Positions 1 to 7,136 of a stretch of DNA of 11,761 nucleotides are shown here, piece by piece. Source of the stretch: CAZAOY01 sp964486925 (lineage in GTDB: Bacteria > Bacillota > Clostridia > Oscillospirales > Ruminococcaceae); contig CAZAOY010000067.1 in assembly GCA_964486925.1 (NCBI GenBank), positions 1-11,761 on the forward strand, given 5' to 3'. Position 1 is the stretch's first letter; every line of letters starts with the position of its first letter. A model generated the notes under the pieces. The model was not told where the DNA came from and made no database searches. It worked only from the letters and a program-made list of their open reading frames with translations. The position numbers and the translations under genes are program-made.

Positions 1-77
<77 letters not shown>

Positions 78-177
78 ATAATCCTTCAGGAGATACCACA
101 ATACATTTAATTAGGACAAATAATAAAAGTGTCTACATCTTGAGCAAACTACAAAAGCAGTTCAGACAAAACCGCAG

Positions 178-220
178 GCACTTAGACGTCTACTAATATA
201 ATATATTAAGATAGCACTTA
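178..220. repeat. Two direct copies of GCACTTA between the tRNA genes
   Basis: GCACTTA (TAAGTGC on the minus strand) occurs at 178-184 and 214-220, 36 bp apart, in the gap between the two tRNA genes. The same 7-mer occurs twice more, in inverted orientation, upstream of the mecA-like gene (4888-4894 and 4953-4959). I found no copy inside a gene while reading. The role is unknown; chance is possible for so short a word. No convincing promoter for tRNA-Arg was found in 78-257. Confidence 0.35.
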
Positions 221-229
221 GTTAACGCT

Positions 230-256
230 CGGTTACAACCAAAACTACGGTAACCG
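230..256 (-). other. Hairpin just downstream of tRNA-Gly
   Basis: CGGTTAC (230-236) and GTAACCG (250-256) form a perfect 7-bp stem with a 13-nt loop, starting 2 bases after the encoded CCA of tRNA-Gly. There is no U-tract on the minus-strand side, so it is not a canonical intrinsic terminator. It could be a processing or 3'-protecting element, or the tRNA-Gly transcript may run on into tRNA-Arg. Confidence 0.4.
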
Positions 257-257
257 T

Positions 258-331
258 TGGAGCGGGTGATGGGAATCGAACCCACGTATCTAGCTTGGAA
301 GGCTAGCATTCTACCATTGAACAACACCCGC
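258..331 (-). tRNA. tRNA-Gly (anticodon UCC)
   Basis: The reverse strand folds as a cloverleaf: acceptor stem GCGGGTG/CACCCGC, discriminator U (position 261), encoded CCA (260-258), anticodon stem CTAGC/GCTAG, and loop CTTCCAA giving UCC at plus positions 297-299. The T-arm carries GGTTCGATTCC. It decodes GGA and, by wobble, GGG. It is transcribed from the consensus promoter at 404-432. Confidence 0.97.
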
Positions 332-403
332 ATATCTATGTTGTATCTGCCCCAAAAAACCACTGCCGTATAGTATTTTTACAGCGCCCTTACAACGTTA
401 TAT

Positions 404-432
404 ATTATATCATACAAATTTTAGTTTGTCAA
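404..432 (-). promoter_or_regulatory. Perfect-consensus sigma-A promoter for tRNA-Gly
   Basis: On the minus strand TTGACA (432-427), exactly 17 bp, then TATAAT (409-404). Both hexamers match the housekeeping consensus at all six positions with the ideal spacer. The start site would be near 397, giving a leader of about 65 nt before tRNA-Gly. Such strength is typical of stable-RNA genes. Confidence 0.9.
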
Positions 433-540
433 CAGTTTTTTTCAATTTTTTTACTAGTTATATTAATTTATCTATTACACTAGTTTTTATAGCAGAATAT
501 TGTATAATTTTAATAATTTATACTACTAAATATAATATTA

Positions 541-572
541 TGCTATTAGGGCGAATTTATACCCTAATAGCA
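541..572 (-). terminator. Probable terminator after fucI
   Basis: TGCTATTAGGG (541-551) and CCCTAATAGCA (562-572) form a perfect 11-bp stem around a 10-nt loop, starting 16 bases past the fucI stop codon. In the minus direction it is followed by AT-rich sequence (TAATATTATATTTAG) rather than a pure U-run, so it may be a weak terminator or a 3'-stabilising hairpin. Confidence 0.6.
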
Positions 573-587
573 CAATAAAAATATCTA

Positions 588-2348
588 TTACCTATACAAT
601 GCACCATAGGTCTGGCAGGCACGGTAGTCTGCGCCTTCACTACACTTTGTACCAAATGCCGCCCACGAATGTGGTCTAAAGATTTCGCTTTCATCAACGT
701 TATGCATGGATACAGGAATCCTAAGCATACTTGCCAGTGTGATAAGATCCGCGCCTACATGACCATAGGTGAACGCACCATGATTAGCACCCCAGTTTGC
801 CATAACAGAGTACACATCAGTAAATGCACCCTCACCTGTTAGAATCGGAGCAAACCAGGTGGACGGCCAAGTAGGATCTGTACGGTCCAGTAGCACCTTG
901 TTGACTTCCTTAGGTAGATCCACCGTATACCCTTGCGCAATCTGTAATACAGGACCTAGTCCTTCTATAAGATTAACCCTCGCCATTGTTATAGGCATTA
1001 TCCCTACAGTTGAATATTGAGAGCTAAATCCGCCGCCCCTAAAGTAGCTTTGGTTGGCGGGCGCCCAGCGTGTGTTTTGGAGCATAGCCTTTATATCAGC
1101 GTTGGTTACCTTCCACCACTCCTTCATGGTAGCGTTTCCGTTATCATCGAGAGATGCACCATTACCGTCAAGCGCCGCCGCCCCTGAATTGATTAGATGG
1201 ATAAACCCGTCCTTTGCGTACCCCAAAGCCTCATACCCCGTCACACGCTTAACCGCCTCAGGGCTCCAGTAGGTTCTGACATCCGCAAATACGCTCGCCT
1301 TGTTGGTGAGAAACTTTAAAAACAGCATTGCCACGCCGTTTAGATTGTCATTCTCTGTAGCAAAGATCATGGCTTCCCTAGCACCGTTCCAGTCGAAGGT
1401 GGTGTTTAGAATCGCTTCGGTAAAGTCAGCGTTAGGCTTATAATCAGTCCACATGCGCTGTCCTTGAAATCCCCCAAAGATTGCGTTTCTTCCTAACGCT
1501 TCCTCATTAAACCCTAACTCTGCTAGCTTTGGGTTGCCGTACATTATATCTCGGCAAATTAAGGTCATCTTAACGGTGTACTCCCACTGCCTTGCTTTTT
1601 CCTCCTTAGTAAATGGATTTGCGTTGTTGTCATCCCCCTCGTTGCAGTTAGCCTTTACCCACGCTAATGCACGCTCGTACTCCTCATGGTCGTAGATTGA
1701 AAGCTCTACACGGCGGATAATCTCGGTCATGTCAACCCATTCAGCACGCACTCCAAGATATCTTTGCATAAACGACGGATCTAAAAATGACCCCGCTATC
1801 CCCATAGACACCGAACCAATACCTACATAAGCTCTATTCCTCATGCTACCTACCGCAACTGCCGACCGCGCAAAGGATAGAATCTTTTTAGCAACGTCAT
1901 CCGGTATGGTATCACAGTCGTTATCCATAACATCCTTACCATAGATTGAAAACGCAGGTAACCCCCGTTGTGCATGAGCGGACATTACCGCCGCTAGATA
2001 TACCGCCCCGGGACGCTCTGTCCCGTTAAACCCCCACACCGCCTTTATAGTGAGCGGGTCAAGATCCATCGTTTCACTGCCGTAACACCAACAAGGCGTC
2101 ACCGTTAGAGTGGCACATACATTCAGCGCCTTAAACTTCTCAGCCGCAAGCGCCGCCTCCATACCTCCGCCAATTGTGGTGTCCGCTATAACACACTCTA
2201 CACTGCTTCCATCTGTATATCTAAGGTTAGACTCTATAAGCTCCTTTGCTAGCTTTGCCATACCCATGGTCTGCGCTTCTAACCCTTCTCTTATACCACC
2301 CCATCTACCGTCTATAGTAGGTCTAATTCCAATCCTTACCTTATCCAT
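588..2348 (-). CDS. fucI: L-fucose isomerase (also D-arabinose isomerase)
   Basis: This cytoplasmic, Mn2+-dependent ketol isomerase interconverts L-fucose and L-fuculose; characterised family members also convert D-arabinose to D-ribulose. The 586-residue protein aligns over its whole length with the ~590-residue E. coli enzyme. Conserved blocks include IGIRPTIDGR near the start, TVTPCWCYGSETMDLDP, WGFNGTERPGAVYLAA, FADVRTYWSPEA, YFRGGGFSS, and a C-terminal WGANHG...HVGADLITLASMLRIPV...HNV. The metal/catalytic residues known from E. coli (Glu337, Asp361, His528) correspond to Glu332, Asp356 and His523. I chose the ATG at 2348 because GGAGGAG lies just upstream; a longer reading frame begins at a TTG (2360) inside that SD and is unlikely. 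The gene stands alone, divergent from an AraC-type regulator, with a hairpin after its stop. No fuculokinase, aldolase or transporter is present in this window. Confidence 0.96.
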   Translation of the reverse strand: MDKVRIGIRPTIDGRWGGIREGLEAQTMGMAKLAKELIESNLRYTDGSSVECVIADTTIGGGMEAALAAEKFKALNVCATLTVTPCWCYGSETMDLDPLTIKAVWGFNGTERPGAVYLAAVMSAHAQRGLPAFSIYGKDVMDNDCDTIPDDVAKKILSFARSAVAVGSMRNRAYVGIGSVSMGIAGSFLDPSFMQRYLGVRAEWVDMTEIIRRVELSIYDHEEYERALAWVKANCNEGDDNNANPFTKEEKARQWEYTVKMTLICRDIMYGNPKLAELGFNEEALGRNAIFGGFQGQRMWTDYKPNADFTEAILNTTFDWNGAREAMIFATENDNLNGVAMLFLKFLTNKASVFADVRTYWSPEAVKRVTGYEALGYAKDGFIHLINSGAAALDGNGASLDDNGNATMKEWWKVTNADIKAMLQNTRWAPANQSYFRGGGFSSQYSTVGIMPITMARVNLIEGLGPVLQIAQGYTVDLPKEVNKVLLDRTDPTWPSTWFAPILTGEGAFTDVYSVMANWGANHGAFTYGHVGADLITLASMLRIPVSMHNVDESEIFRPHSWAAFGTKCSEGADYRACQTYGALYR

Positions 2349-2410
2349 CTTCTCCTCCAATTCTCTTTCCCAGTAAAAAGGAAAAATTTTGTTAAATATT
2401 AATAAAACTA

Positions 2411-2439
2411 TTGCATTTTATACCATTTTGCTTTATAAT
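2411..2439 (+). promoter_or_regulatory. Promoter of the AraC-type regulator
   Basis: TTGCAT (2411-2416), 17 bp, TATAAT (2434-2439). The predicted start is near 2446, giving a 5' leader of about 78 nt. Its -10 hexamer overlaps the predicted fucI -10 on the other strand, so the two promoters cannot be occupied fully independently. The leader contains a 10-bp perfect palindrome TTTAGCTAAA (2472-2481) that might be an operator. Confidence 0.7.
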
Positions 2440-2462
2440 AAAAATATCAGATACATTGACAA
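2435..2462 (-). promoter_or_regulatory. Predicted fucI promoter, interlocked with the regulator promoter
   Basis: On the minus strand TTGTCA (2462-2457), 16 bp, TATTAT (2440-2435); each hexamer is one mismatch from consensus. The start would be near 2428, about 18 bp from the predicted start of the opposite transcript. The 5' leader of fucI would be about 80 nt. Confidence 0.55.
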
Positions 2463-2523
2463 CATAATCTGTTTAGCTAAAACAACGCTTACCTTTAATC
2501 ACTTTAAAATTAAGGATAGATCT

Positions 2524-3381
2524 ATGCCACGAAAACACTATTATATCGACGAGCCGACAGTTACCGACTGTCTGTCTAACCTTTCTACCGAAAAGCTAAA
2601 TATAATCTACACCGGTTACCACAAAGATGAGGATGTCTTTATTGCCGGTGAACATTCCCATAACTTTGCAGAGATTTTATATGTAACAAGCGGGAGTGGT
2701 AAGGCTATAATCGAGGGCAGAGAGTACAAACTGCGTCAGGGTGATATAATTGTAATAAACGCTAACACTATACATAAAGAGATATCAAACGCTAAAGATA
2801 CCCTTAATCTGGTATTTTTGGCTATCGATAACTTTAGCTACGGCGACCTGCCGATTAACCACCTAATCTCAAAGGATCTTCTTCCTGTAATAAGCGGCAA
2901 AAGCTACAGCTATAAGATTGAAAGCTACTTTTCTGATCTCTTAGCAGAAACCTCCACACAGATTGAACTGTCGGCATATATGGTTAAAAATCTTGTAGGC
3001 GCACTTTTAGCTCTAATCGTTAGGCTGTATATCTCGCTAGGCGACGACGAGCATAGGTACAATCAAGATTGCGACAGCATAAAAAACTACATCGACCAAA
3101 ACTACACAAAACCCATTACCTTAGATTCACTAAGCGAACAGGTTTACCTTAGCAAATACTACCTGTCCCATATCTTTAAAACCCAAACCGGCACATCCCC
3201 GATTAAATATATGATAAATAAGCGAATCGATAAGGCGGCGAATCTGTTAACCTCCACCGACCTTACCATAAAGGATATTGCTACCTGCGTTGGATATGAT
3301 GATCCTGTATACTTTAGTCAGATGTTTAAAAAGATAAAGGGGATCTCCCCTGCATCTTTTCGCGCAAATATCCCCAAATAG
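2524..3381 (+). CDS. AraC-family transcriptional regulator (cupin sensor domain)
   Basis: A 285-residue regulator of usual AraC-family length. Residues ~40-90 form a cupin-like sugar-sensing domain (HSHNFAEILYV, GDIIVINANTIH). Residues ~185-282 form the paired helix-turn-helix DNA-binding domain: the first HTH around TLDSLSEQVYLSKYYLSHIFK, the second around TIKDIATCVGYDDPVYFSQMFKK, ending with the family signature KGISPASFR. The ATG at 2524 is preceded by AAGGA with a 7-nt spacer. An in-frame TTG upstream (2389) would add 45 atypical residues and lie before the predicted promoter, so it is rejected. The gene is divergent from fucI and 122 bp upstream of rpe, so it probably controls fucI, and perhaps rpe, in response to a sugar such as L-fucose or D-arabinose. 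The ligand is inference. Confidence 0.9.
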   Translation: MPRKHYYIDEPTVTDCLSNLSTEKLNIIYTGYHKDEDVFIAGEHSHNFAEILYVTSGSGKAIIEGREYKLRQGDIIVINANTIHKEISNAKDTLNLVFLAIDNFSYGDLPINHLISKDLLPVISGKSYSYKIESYFSDLLAETSTQIELSAYMVKNLVGALLALIVRLYISLGDDEHRYNQDCDSIKNYIDQNYTKPITLDSLSEQVYLSKYYLSHIFKTQTGTSPIKYMINKRIDKAANLLTSTDLTIKDIATCVGYDDPVYFSQMFKKIKGISPASFRANIPK

Positions 3382-3503
3382 ATTTCTAACTATACATTAT
3401 AATTATATATCATACTAAACTGATAAAAAATAGAGTTTATTGTTTTCTTATTTAGCATTATTGCTATTTTCATCTTACAAGCTTACCGAAAGGATTATAT
3501 AAA

Positions 3504-4139
3504 ATGATTATCTCTCCCTCCATCCTAACTGTCGACCTATTTGATCTTCCTAAAACGCTAGACCTTATAAAAGATAAGGTAGACTGGCTTCACCTAGATG
3601 TGATGGATGGTAACTTTGTTCCAAACCTTACCTTTGGGCCGGATATAGTCCGCTCGATTAGTAGGGTTACCGATCTATTTTTAGATGTCCACCTAATGAT
3701 GGTAAACCCGATAGACTATGTAACACGTTTTGCAGATTCTGGCGCGTCGCTAATCTGTTTTCATATCGAAAGTCAGAGCGATACCCTTAATACAATAGAT
3801 AGCATAAAAAATTTAGGCAAAAAAATAGGACTTGCTGTAAGTCCCGACACACCTATCGATGAGGTTTTTCCGTATGTTTCACTGGTTGATATGGTGCTTG
3901 TTATGAGCGTTTACCCAGGATATGGAGGTCAAAAGTTTATAGACTCCTCAAAGGATAAGATAAAAAGACTCTATGACTATAAGGAGATCCATAACCCATC
4001 CTTATTGATACAGGTAGACGGTGGGATAAATAACGTTACCGCCCCCATTGTTAAGCAATGCGGAGCTACTGTACTAGTAGCAGGGTCGTACATCTTCGAC
4101 AGTGTTGATATACACTCTGCGATACAATCACTCTTATAA
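3504..4139 (+). CDS. rpe: Ribulose-phosphate 3-epimerase-like protein
   Basis: This 211-residue TIM-barrel protein should interconvert D-ribulose 5-phosphate and D-xylulose 5-phosphate in the cytoplasm. Family hallmarks are present: ISPSIL at the start, HLDVMDGNFVPN (His30, Asp32), HLMM (His63), QVDGGIN (Asp172), and the phosphate-binding end VAGSYIF. His30, Asp32, His63 and Asp172 match the metal ligands and the two acid/base aspartates of known epimerases. The phosphate-loop motif is MSVYPGYGGQ at 134-143, where most homologues read MTVNPGFGGQ, so Tyr137 replaces the usual Asn; substrate preference could differ (for example an allulose-6-phosphate-type epimerase). AAAGGA precedes the ATG with a 9-nt spacer. 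No clear promoter was found in the 122-bp gap after the AraC-type gene, so readthrough from that gene is possible. Confidence 0.88.
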   Translation: MIISPSILTVDLFDLPKTLDLIKDKVDWLHLDVMDGNFVPNLTFGPDIVRSISRVTDLFLDVHLMMVNPIDYVTRFADSGASLICFHIESQSDTLNTIDSIKNLGKKIGLAVSPDTPIDEVFPYVSLVDMVLVMSVYPGYGGQKFIDSSKDKIKRLYDYKEIHNPSLLIQVDGGINNVTAPIVKQCGATVLVAGSYIFDSVDIHSAIQSLL

Positions 4140-4151
4140 GCTAACCAATAT

Positions 4152-4207
4152 TATTAATCGGGTAATCAAGCTACTCATAACAGATAATTTTTGTTACCCA
4201 ATTAATA
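4152..4207. repeat. Inverted repeat between convergent rpe and mecA
   Basis: Arms 4152-4165 and 4194-4207 (TATTAATCGGGTAA and TTACCCAATTAATA) pair at 13 of 14 positions around a 28-nt loop. The right arm overlaps the last codons of the mecA-like gene. It may be a bidirectional transcription end for the two convergent genes, but the long loop and the absence of a clean U-tract make it a weak terminator candidate. Confidence 0.4.
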
Positions 4208-4849
4208 AAGGTAGTTATAGATATTAGCGATAGCATCCTTCTCCATAATAAGGCTACCTTGCTGTAAAAAGTGCAGATAAGAATAGTCAAGAACACTATC
4301 CTTCTTAGCATTAACGCTTACAAACTCCTTTAAAATCATATCACAGACGGTTATTATTCTATCCTCTTTATAATATGATAGTACAAGTGCATAGTACTCC
4401 CCTACTCTATAAAGACTGCTCTTTAGCCGTGTTGGCTTTATCCTATCTACCACCGCAGATACTGCTTTTGCAGTTGTTGCAAGGTTATCAAAGATGTAGC
4501 AGTATTCTCTAATATCCTTGTGCAAAGGCTCGTTTAGAAGAGTAACACCCTGTGATGATGGTTTTGATGTACACTTTTTGTCTATATCCTTAATCGACAA
4601 GCTGGACAGGTTTACAAACAGTATACACCCGCCATTAGCGTCAGGAAAGCTCTCTACATATACCTTTCGCTTATCAGCTATCGATCTATACTGGGAGATT
4701 GTAATAACCTCATCGATTATCTTTGATAAAAAATCCTTTGTTTTTTTGTCATTATGATCCAGACTGTCATAGGTTAAGCCAAATATATACAGATCCTTAG
4801 AGGAAAGCTCGACCTTGTAGACATCTTTTGCTATCATCTCCATTATCAT
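4202..4849 (-). CDS. mecA: MecA-like ClpC adaptor protein
   Basis: A 215-residue protein resembling MecA, the adaptor that delivers substrates to the ClpC-ClpP protease and that in Bacillus controls competence. The N-terminal part (1-80) has the MecA layout, ending in VYVESFPDANGGCILFVN, like the family's strand with conserved GGC. A polar linker covers ~85-110. The C-terminal domain (115-215) has the alternating YRVGEYYALVLSYY strand pattern and ends in a family-like helix GSLIMEKDAIANIYNYL. Length fits MecA (about 210-240). The ATG at 4849 is chosen because AAAGGTGG lies 10 nt upstream; Met3 and Met5 lack spaced SDs. The gene is convergent with rpe and divergent from the mutase. The assignment is from remembered family pattern and is moderately secure; the partner ClpC gene is not in this window. 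Confidence 0.72.
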   Translation of the reverse strand: MIMEMIAKDVYKVELSSKDLYIFGLTYDSLDHNDKKTKDFLSKIIDEVITISQYRSIADKRKVYVESFPDANGGCILFVNLSSLSIKDIDKKCTSKPSSQGVTLLNEPLHKDIREYCYIFDNLATTAKAVSAVVDRIKPTRLKSSLYRVGEYYALVLSYYKEDRIITVCDMILKEFVSVNAKKDSVLDYSYLHFLQQGSLIMEKDAIANIYNYLY

Positions 4850-4880
4850 AATTAACTTACCACCTTTGTCGCAACACTAT

Positions 4881-4966
4881 TACTTAGGCACTTAGTGGTA
4901 CAAGACATACTAACAAGCCCTTGTGATATTAAAGAAGCGGGCTTGCTAAAATTAAGTGCTGAAGTA
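4881..4966. other. Nested inverted repeats upstream of mecA (possible structured 5' leader)
   Basis: Outer arms 4881-4894 and 4953-4966 (TACTTAGGCACTTA and TAAGTGCTGAAGTA) pair at 12 of 14 positions. Inside, CAAGCCC (4914-4920) and GGGCTTG (4939-4945) form a perfect 7-bp stem. If transcribed with the mecA-like gene it would end about 30 nt before the start codon, just before the SD region. It matches no riboswitch class I can recognise. It could equally be a DNA-level operator, since the outer arms contain inverted TAAGTGC words. Confidence 0.45.
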
Positions 4967-5043
4967 ATATATACAATATAATATACCGTTTACCCTAAAA
5001 TGGTTCTGATTTTTTGATGCATTGCTCGAGGTATCTTAAGTAA

Positions 5044-5059
5044 CCTATATTTATATAGG
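5044..5059. repeat. Palindromic site upstream of the phosphosugar mutase
   Basis: CCTATAT (5044-5050) and ATATAGG (5053-5059) form a 7-bp inverted repeat around two bases, about 80 bp before the mutase start. It is a candidate operator. No strong sigma-A promoter for the mutase was found; TTGCTC-18-TATATT, whose -10 lies inside this palindrome, is the best weak match. Confidence 0.3.
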
Positions 5060-5140
5060 ATAACTACTGTAAAGCGCCAAGGTAATAGCTTCGGGAACAG
5101 TAAATCTATAATATATAACGAAATGGAAAGAGGTAACTTT

Positions 5141-6859
5141 ATGGAACACTTAGAAATGTACAACCAATGGATCTCTAAACAGCTTGAAGACCCTGACCTA
5201 TCTTCGGAACTAGCCTCTATTAAAGGCAATACAGAGGAGATATCCGACCGATTCTATCGTGAGCTTGAATTTGGGACAGGCGGTCTGCGTGGTGTTATCG
5301 GCGCGGGTACTAATCGTATGAATGTCTACACCGTTAGAAAGGCAACACAAGGTCTTGCCAACTACATAAACACTGCGTTTAAAGAACCATCTATCGCTAT
5401 AAGCTATGACAGTCGTATTAAATCCGACCTATTTGCTAAGGAAGCCGCTAAGGTTATGGCGGGTAACAACATTAAGGTTCATCTTTATGACAAGCTTATG
5501 CCGACCCCTTGTGCATCCTTTGCGGTAAGAGAGCTTAAATGCAGTGCGGGTATAATGATAACTGCAAGCCATAACCCTGCAAAGTATAACGGCTACAAGG
5601 TGTATGGTGCGGACGGTTGCCAGATTACCACCGTAGCGGCGGACGAGGTGTTATCCCAGATTAACAGCGTTGACATCTGGGAGGATGTTAAGACTATGGA
5701 GTTTGACACAGCGCTATCACAAGGTTTAATTAACTATGTTGATAAATCTGTAGAGGATAAATTCCTTGAAAACGTTTATAGCCAATGCATTAACAAGGAT
5801 ATCGTAAAGGGCGGTAACCTTAGTGTAGTATACACCCCGCTAAACGGTACGGGTAACCTTCCTGTGCGTGCTATCCTAGATATTATGGGGGTAAAGGATG
5901 TGACAATCGTTAAGGAGCAGGAGCTTCCTGACGGCAACTTCCCGACCTGCCCATTCCCTAATCCAGAGATTCCAGAAGCACTTCACCTAGGTCTAGAGCT
6001 ATGTAAGAGCGTTAAACCCGATCTACTGCTAGCGACCGACCCTGACTGTGATAGAGTTGGTATAGCTACCCCTGATAAAGACGGTAACTACGTGCTGATT
6101 TCAGGTAACGAGGTAGGCGCATTACTACTTGAATACATCTGTACCGAACGGATTAAAAACGGCAGTATGCCAAAAAAACCAATTGCAGTTAAGACCATCG
6201 TTACTACCGAGATTGCTGCTAGTATCGCTAAGGAGTACGGCGTTAAGATGATTGACGTGCTTACAGGATTTAAGTTTATCGGTGAACAGATCTTTATGCT
6301 TGAGGAACAGGGTGAGGCTGATAGGTTTATCTTCGGCTTTGAGGAAAGCTACGGTTATCTTGCGGGAAGCTATGTGCGTGACAAGGACGCGGTGGTAGCT
6401 TCAATGCTAATCTGCGAGATGGCGGCGGTGTATAAATCCCGTGGTATCTCTATATTAGATGCGCTAGCCGCTATCTATGCTAAATATGGTGTATACCACC
6501 ACTGTCAAGCTAGCTTTACCTGTGAGGGTGCAAGCGGTATGGAACGGATGAACGAGATTATGACCTCCCTTAGAAACGAAGTTCCAACCAGTATCGGCGG
6601 GCATAAGGTTATCTGCTTTAGAGATTACAAGGAAAGCTTCTCACTAAACACTATAACCAAAGAAAAAACCGATATCGACCTTCCAAAATCCGATGTACTA
6701 ACCTTTGACCTTGAAGGAAACGCACAGGTAGTACTAAGGCCATCGGGCACAGAGCCAAAGATTAAAGCCTACTACACCACCCTAGGTCAAACTAAAGAGA
6801 TAGCCGTTTCAGCACAGGAAAAGATTGCGGCTGACTTTAAATCTATACTAGGGTTTTAA
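5141..6859 (+). CDS. pgcA: Phosphosugar mutase (phosphoglucomutase/phosphomannomutase, PgcA-like)
   Basis: A 572-residue alpha-D-phosphohexomutase that moves phosphate between the C1 and C6 hydroxyls of a hexose through a phosphoserine enzyme, feeding UDP-glucose and cell-envelope sugar synthesis. All four functional loops are intact: active-site TASHNP at 141-146 with the phosphorylated Ser143; Mg2+-binding DPDCDR at 300-305; sugar-recognition GFEESYG at 399-405; and phosphate-binding RPSGTEPK at 533-540. Early residues ELEFGTGGLRG are also typical. Length suits the long PgcA subgroup (about 570-580) rather than ~450-residue GlmM. The ATG at 5141 follows AGAGG by 7 nt; the upstream ATG at 5123 sits before that SD and is rejected. 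The gene is monocistronic, ending in the terminator at 6911-6954. Phosphopentomutase-like activity cannot be excluded. Confidence 0.93.
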   Translation: MEHLEMYNQWISKQLEDPDLSSELASIKGNTEEISDRFYRELEFGTGGLRGVIGAGTNRMNVYTVRKATQGLANYINTAFKEPSIAISYDSRIKSDLFAKEAAKVMAGNNIKVHLYDKLMPTPCASFAVRELKCSAGIMITASHNPAKYNGYKVYGADGCQITTVAADEVLSQINSVDIWEDVKTMEFDTALSQGLINYVDKSVEDKFLENVYSQCINKDIVKGGNLSVVYTPLNGTGNLPVRAILDIMGVKDVTIVKEQELPDGNFPTCPFPNPEIPEALHLGLELCKSVKPDLLLATDPDCDRVGIATPDKDGNYVLISGNEVGALLLEYICTERIKNGSMPKKPIAVKTIVTTEIAASIAKEYGVKMIDVLTGFKFIGEQIFMLEEQGEADRFIFGFEESYGYLAGSYVRDKDAVVASMLICEMAAVYKSRGISILDALAAIYAKYGVYHHCQASFTCEGASGMERMNEIMTSLRNEVPTSIGGHKVICFRDYKESFSLNTITKEKTDIDLPKSDVLTFDLEGNAQVVLRPSGTEPKIKAYYTTLGQTKEIAVSAQEKIAADFKSILGF

Positions 6860-6910
6860 GGTATAACCGATTTTACTAAATAAGATATCCTAGGGAACAA
6901 TATAATTATA

Positions 6911-6954
6911 CCGTACAAAGTCTGTAATCCACAGCTTTGTACGGTTTTACTTTT
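6911..6954 (+). terminator. Intrinsic terminator of the phosphosugar mutase gene
   Basis: CCGTACAAAG (6911-6920) pairs perfectly with CTTTGTACGG (6935-6944). An inner CTGT/ACAG adds four pairs around a 5-nt loop, and TTTTACTTTT follows at 6945-6954. It lies 51 bases after the stop codon. On the other strand the stem is followed by AT-rich sequence and might also end radA transcription. Confidence 0.9.
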
Positions 6955-7136
6955 AGGGTGTATCTCCTAGTAATAACGTCTTTAACTATCATTTAAGCTA
7001 GATACTTTAGATCACAGCTGTTTGAATACATCTAACTATATGTAGTGTACCAAATTTATCTCCTTTTGTCTACTTAACAACTAACAATGTTACAATTATT
7101 CTTTGGTTTAACCCCACTAATTTCCATTTATACCAC
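6955..7136. other. Intergenic AT-rich spacer, nothing recognised
   Basis: This is the gap between the mutase terminator and the radA stop codon. On the minus strand an isolated AAAAGGAGA (near 7065) has no ORF with sensible spacing. Possible ORFs are 12 codons or fewer. No hairpin with a U-tract, no RNA gene and no repeat was recognised. Confidence 0.5.

Noticed and set aside
453..484. ACTAGT repeated at 453-458 and 479-484 as a terminator stem
   Set aside because: Only six pairs with a 20-nt loop and no supporting inner pairing; the 541-572 hairpin is the better fucI end.
2349..2360. Upstream TTG start for fucI
   Set aside because: The TTG lies inside the GGAGGAG SD that serves the ATG at 2348, and the extra residues are not family-like.
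2389..2523. 45-residue N-terminal extension of the AraC-type regulator from a TTG
   Set aside because: It would begin before the predicted promoter, is AT-rich noncoding-like sequence, and the ATG at 2524 has a proper SD and gives the usual family length.
5123..5140. ATG at 5123 for the phosphosugar mutase
   Set aside because: It lies upstream of the AGAGG SD that is correctly spaced for the ATG at 5141.
5141..6859. Apparent abundance of CTAG in the mutase gene
   Set aside because: About ten copies in 1.7 kb is only slightly above the roughly seven expected at equal base use, so it is not a signal.
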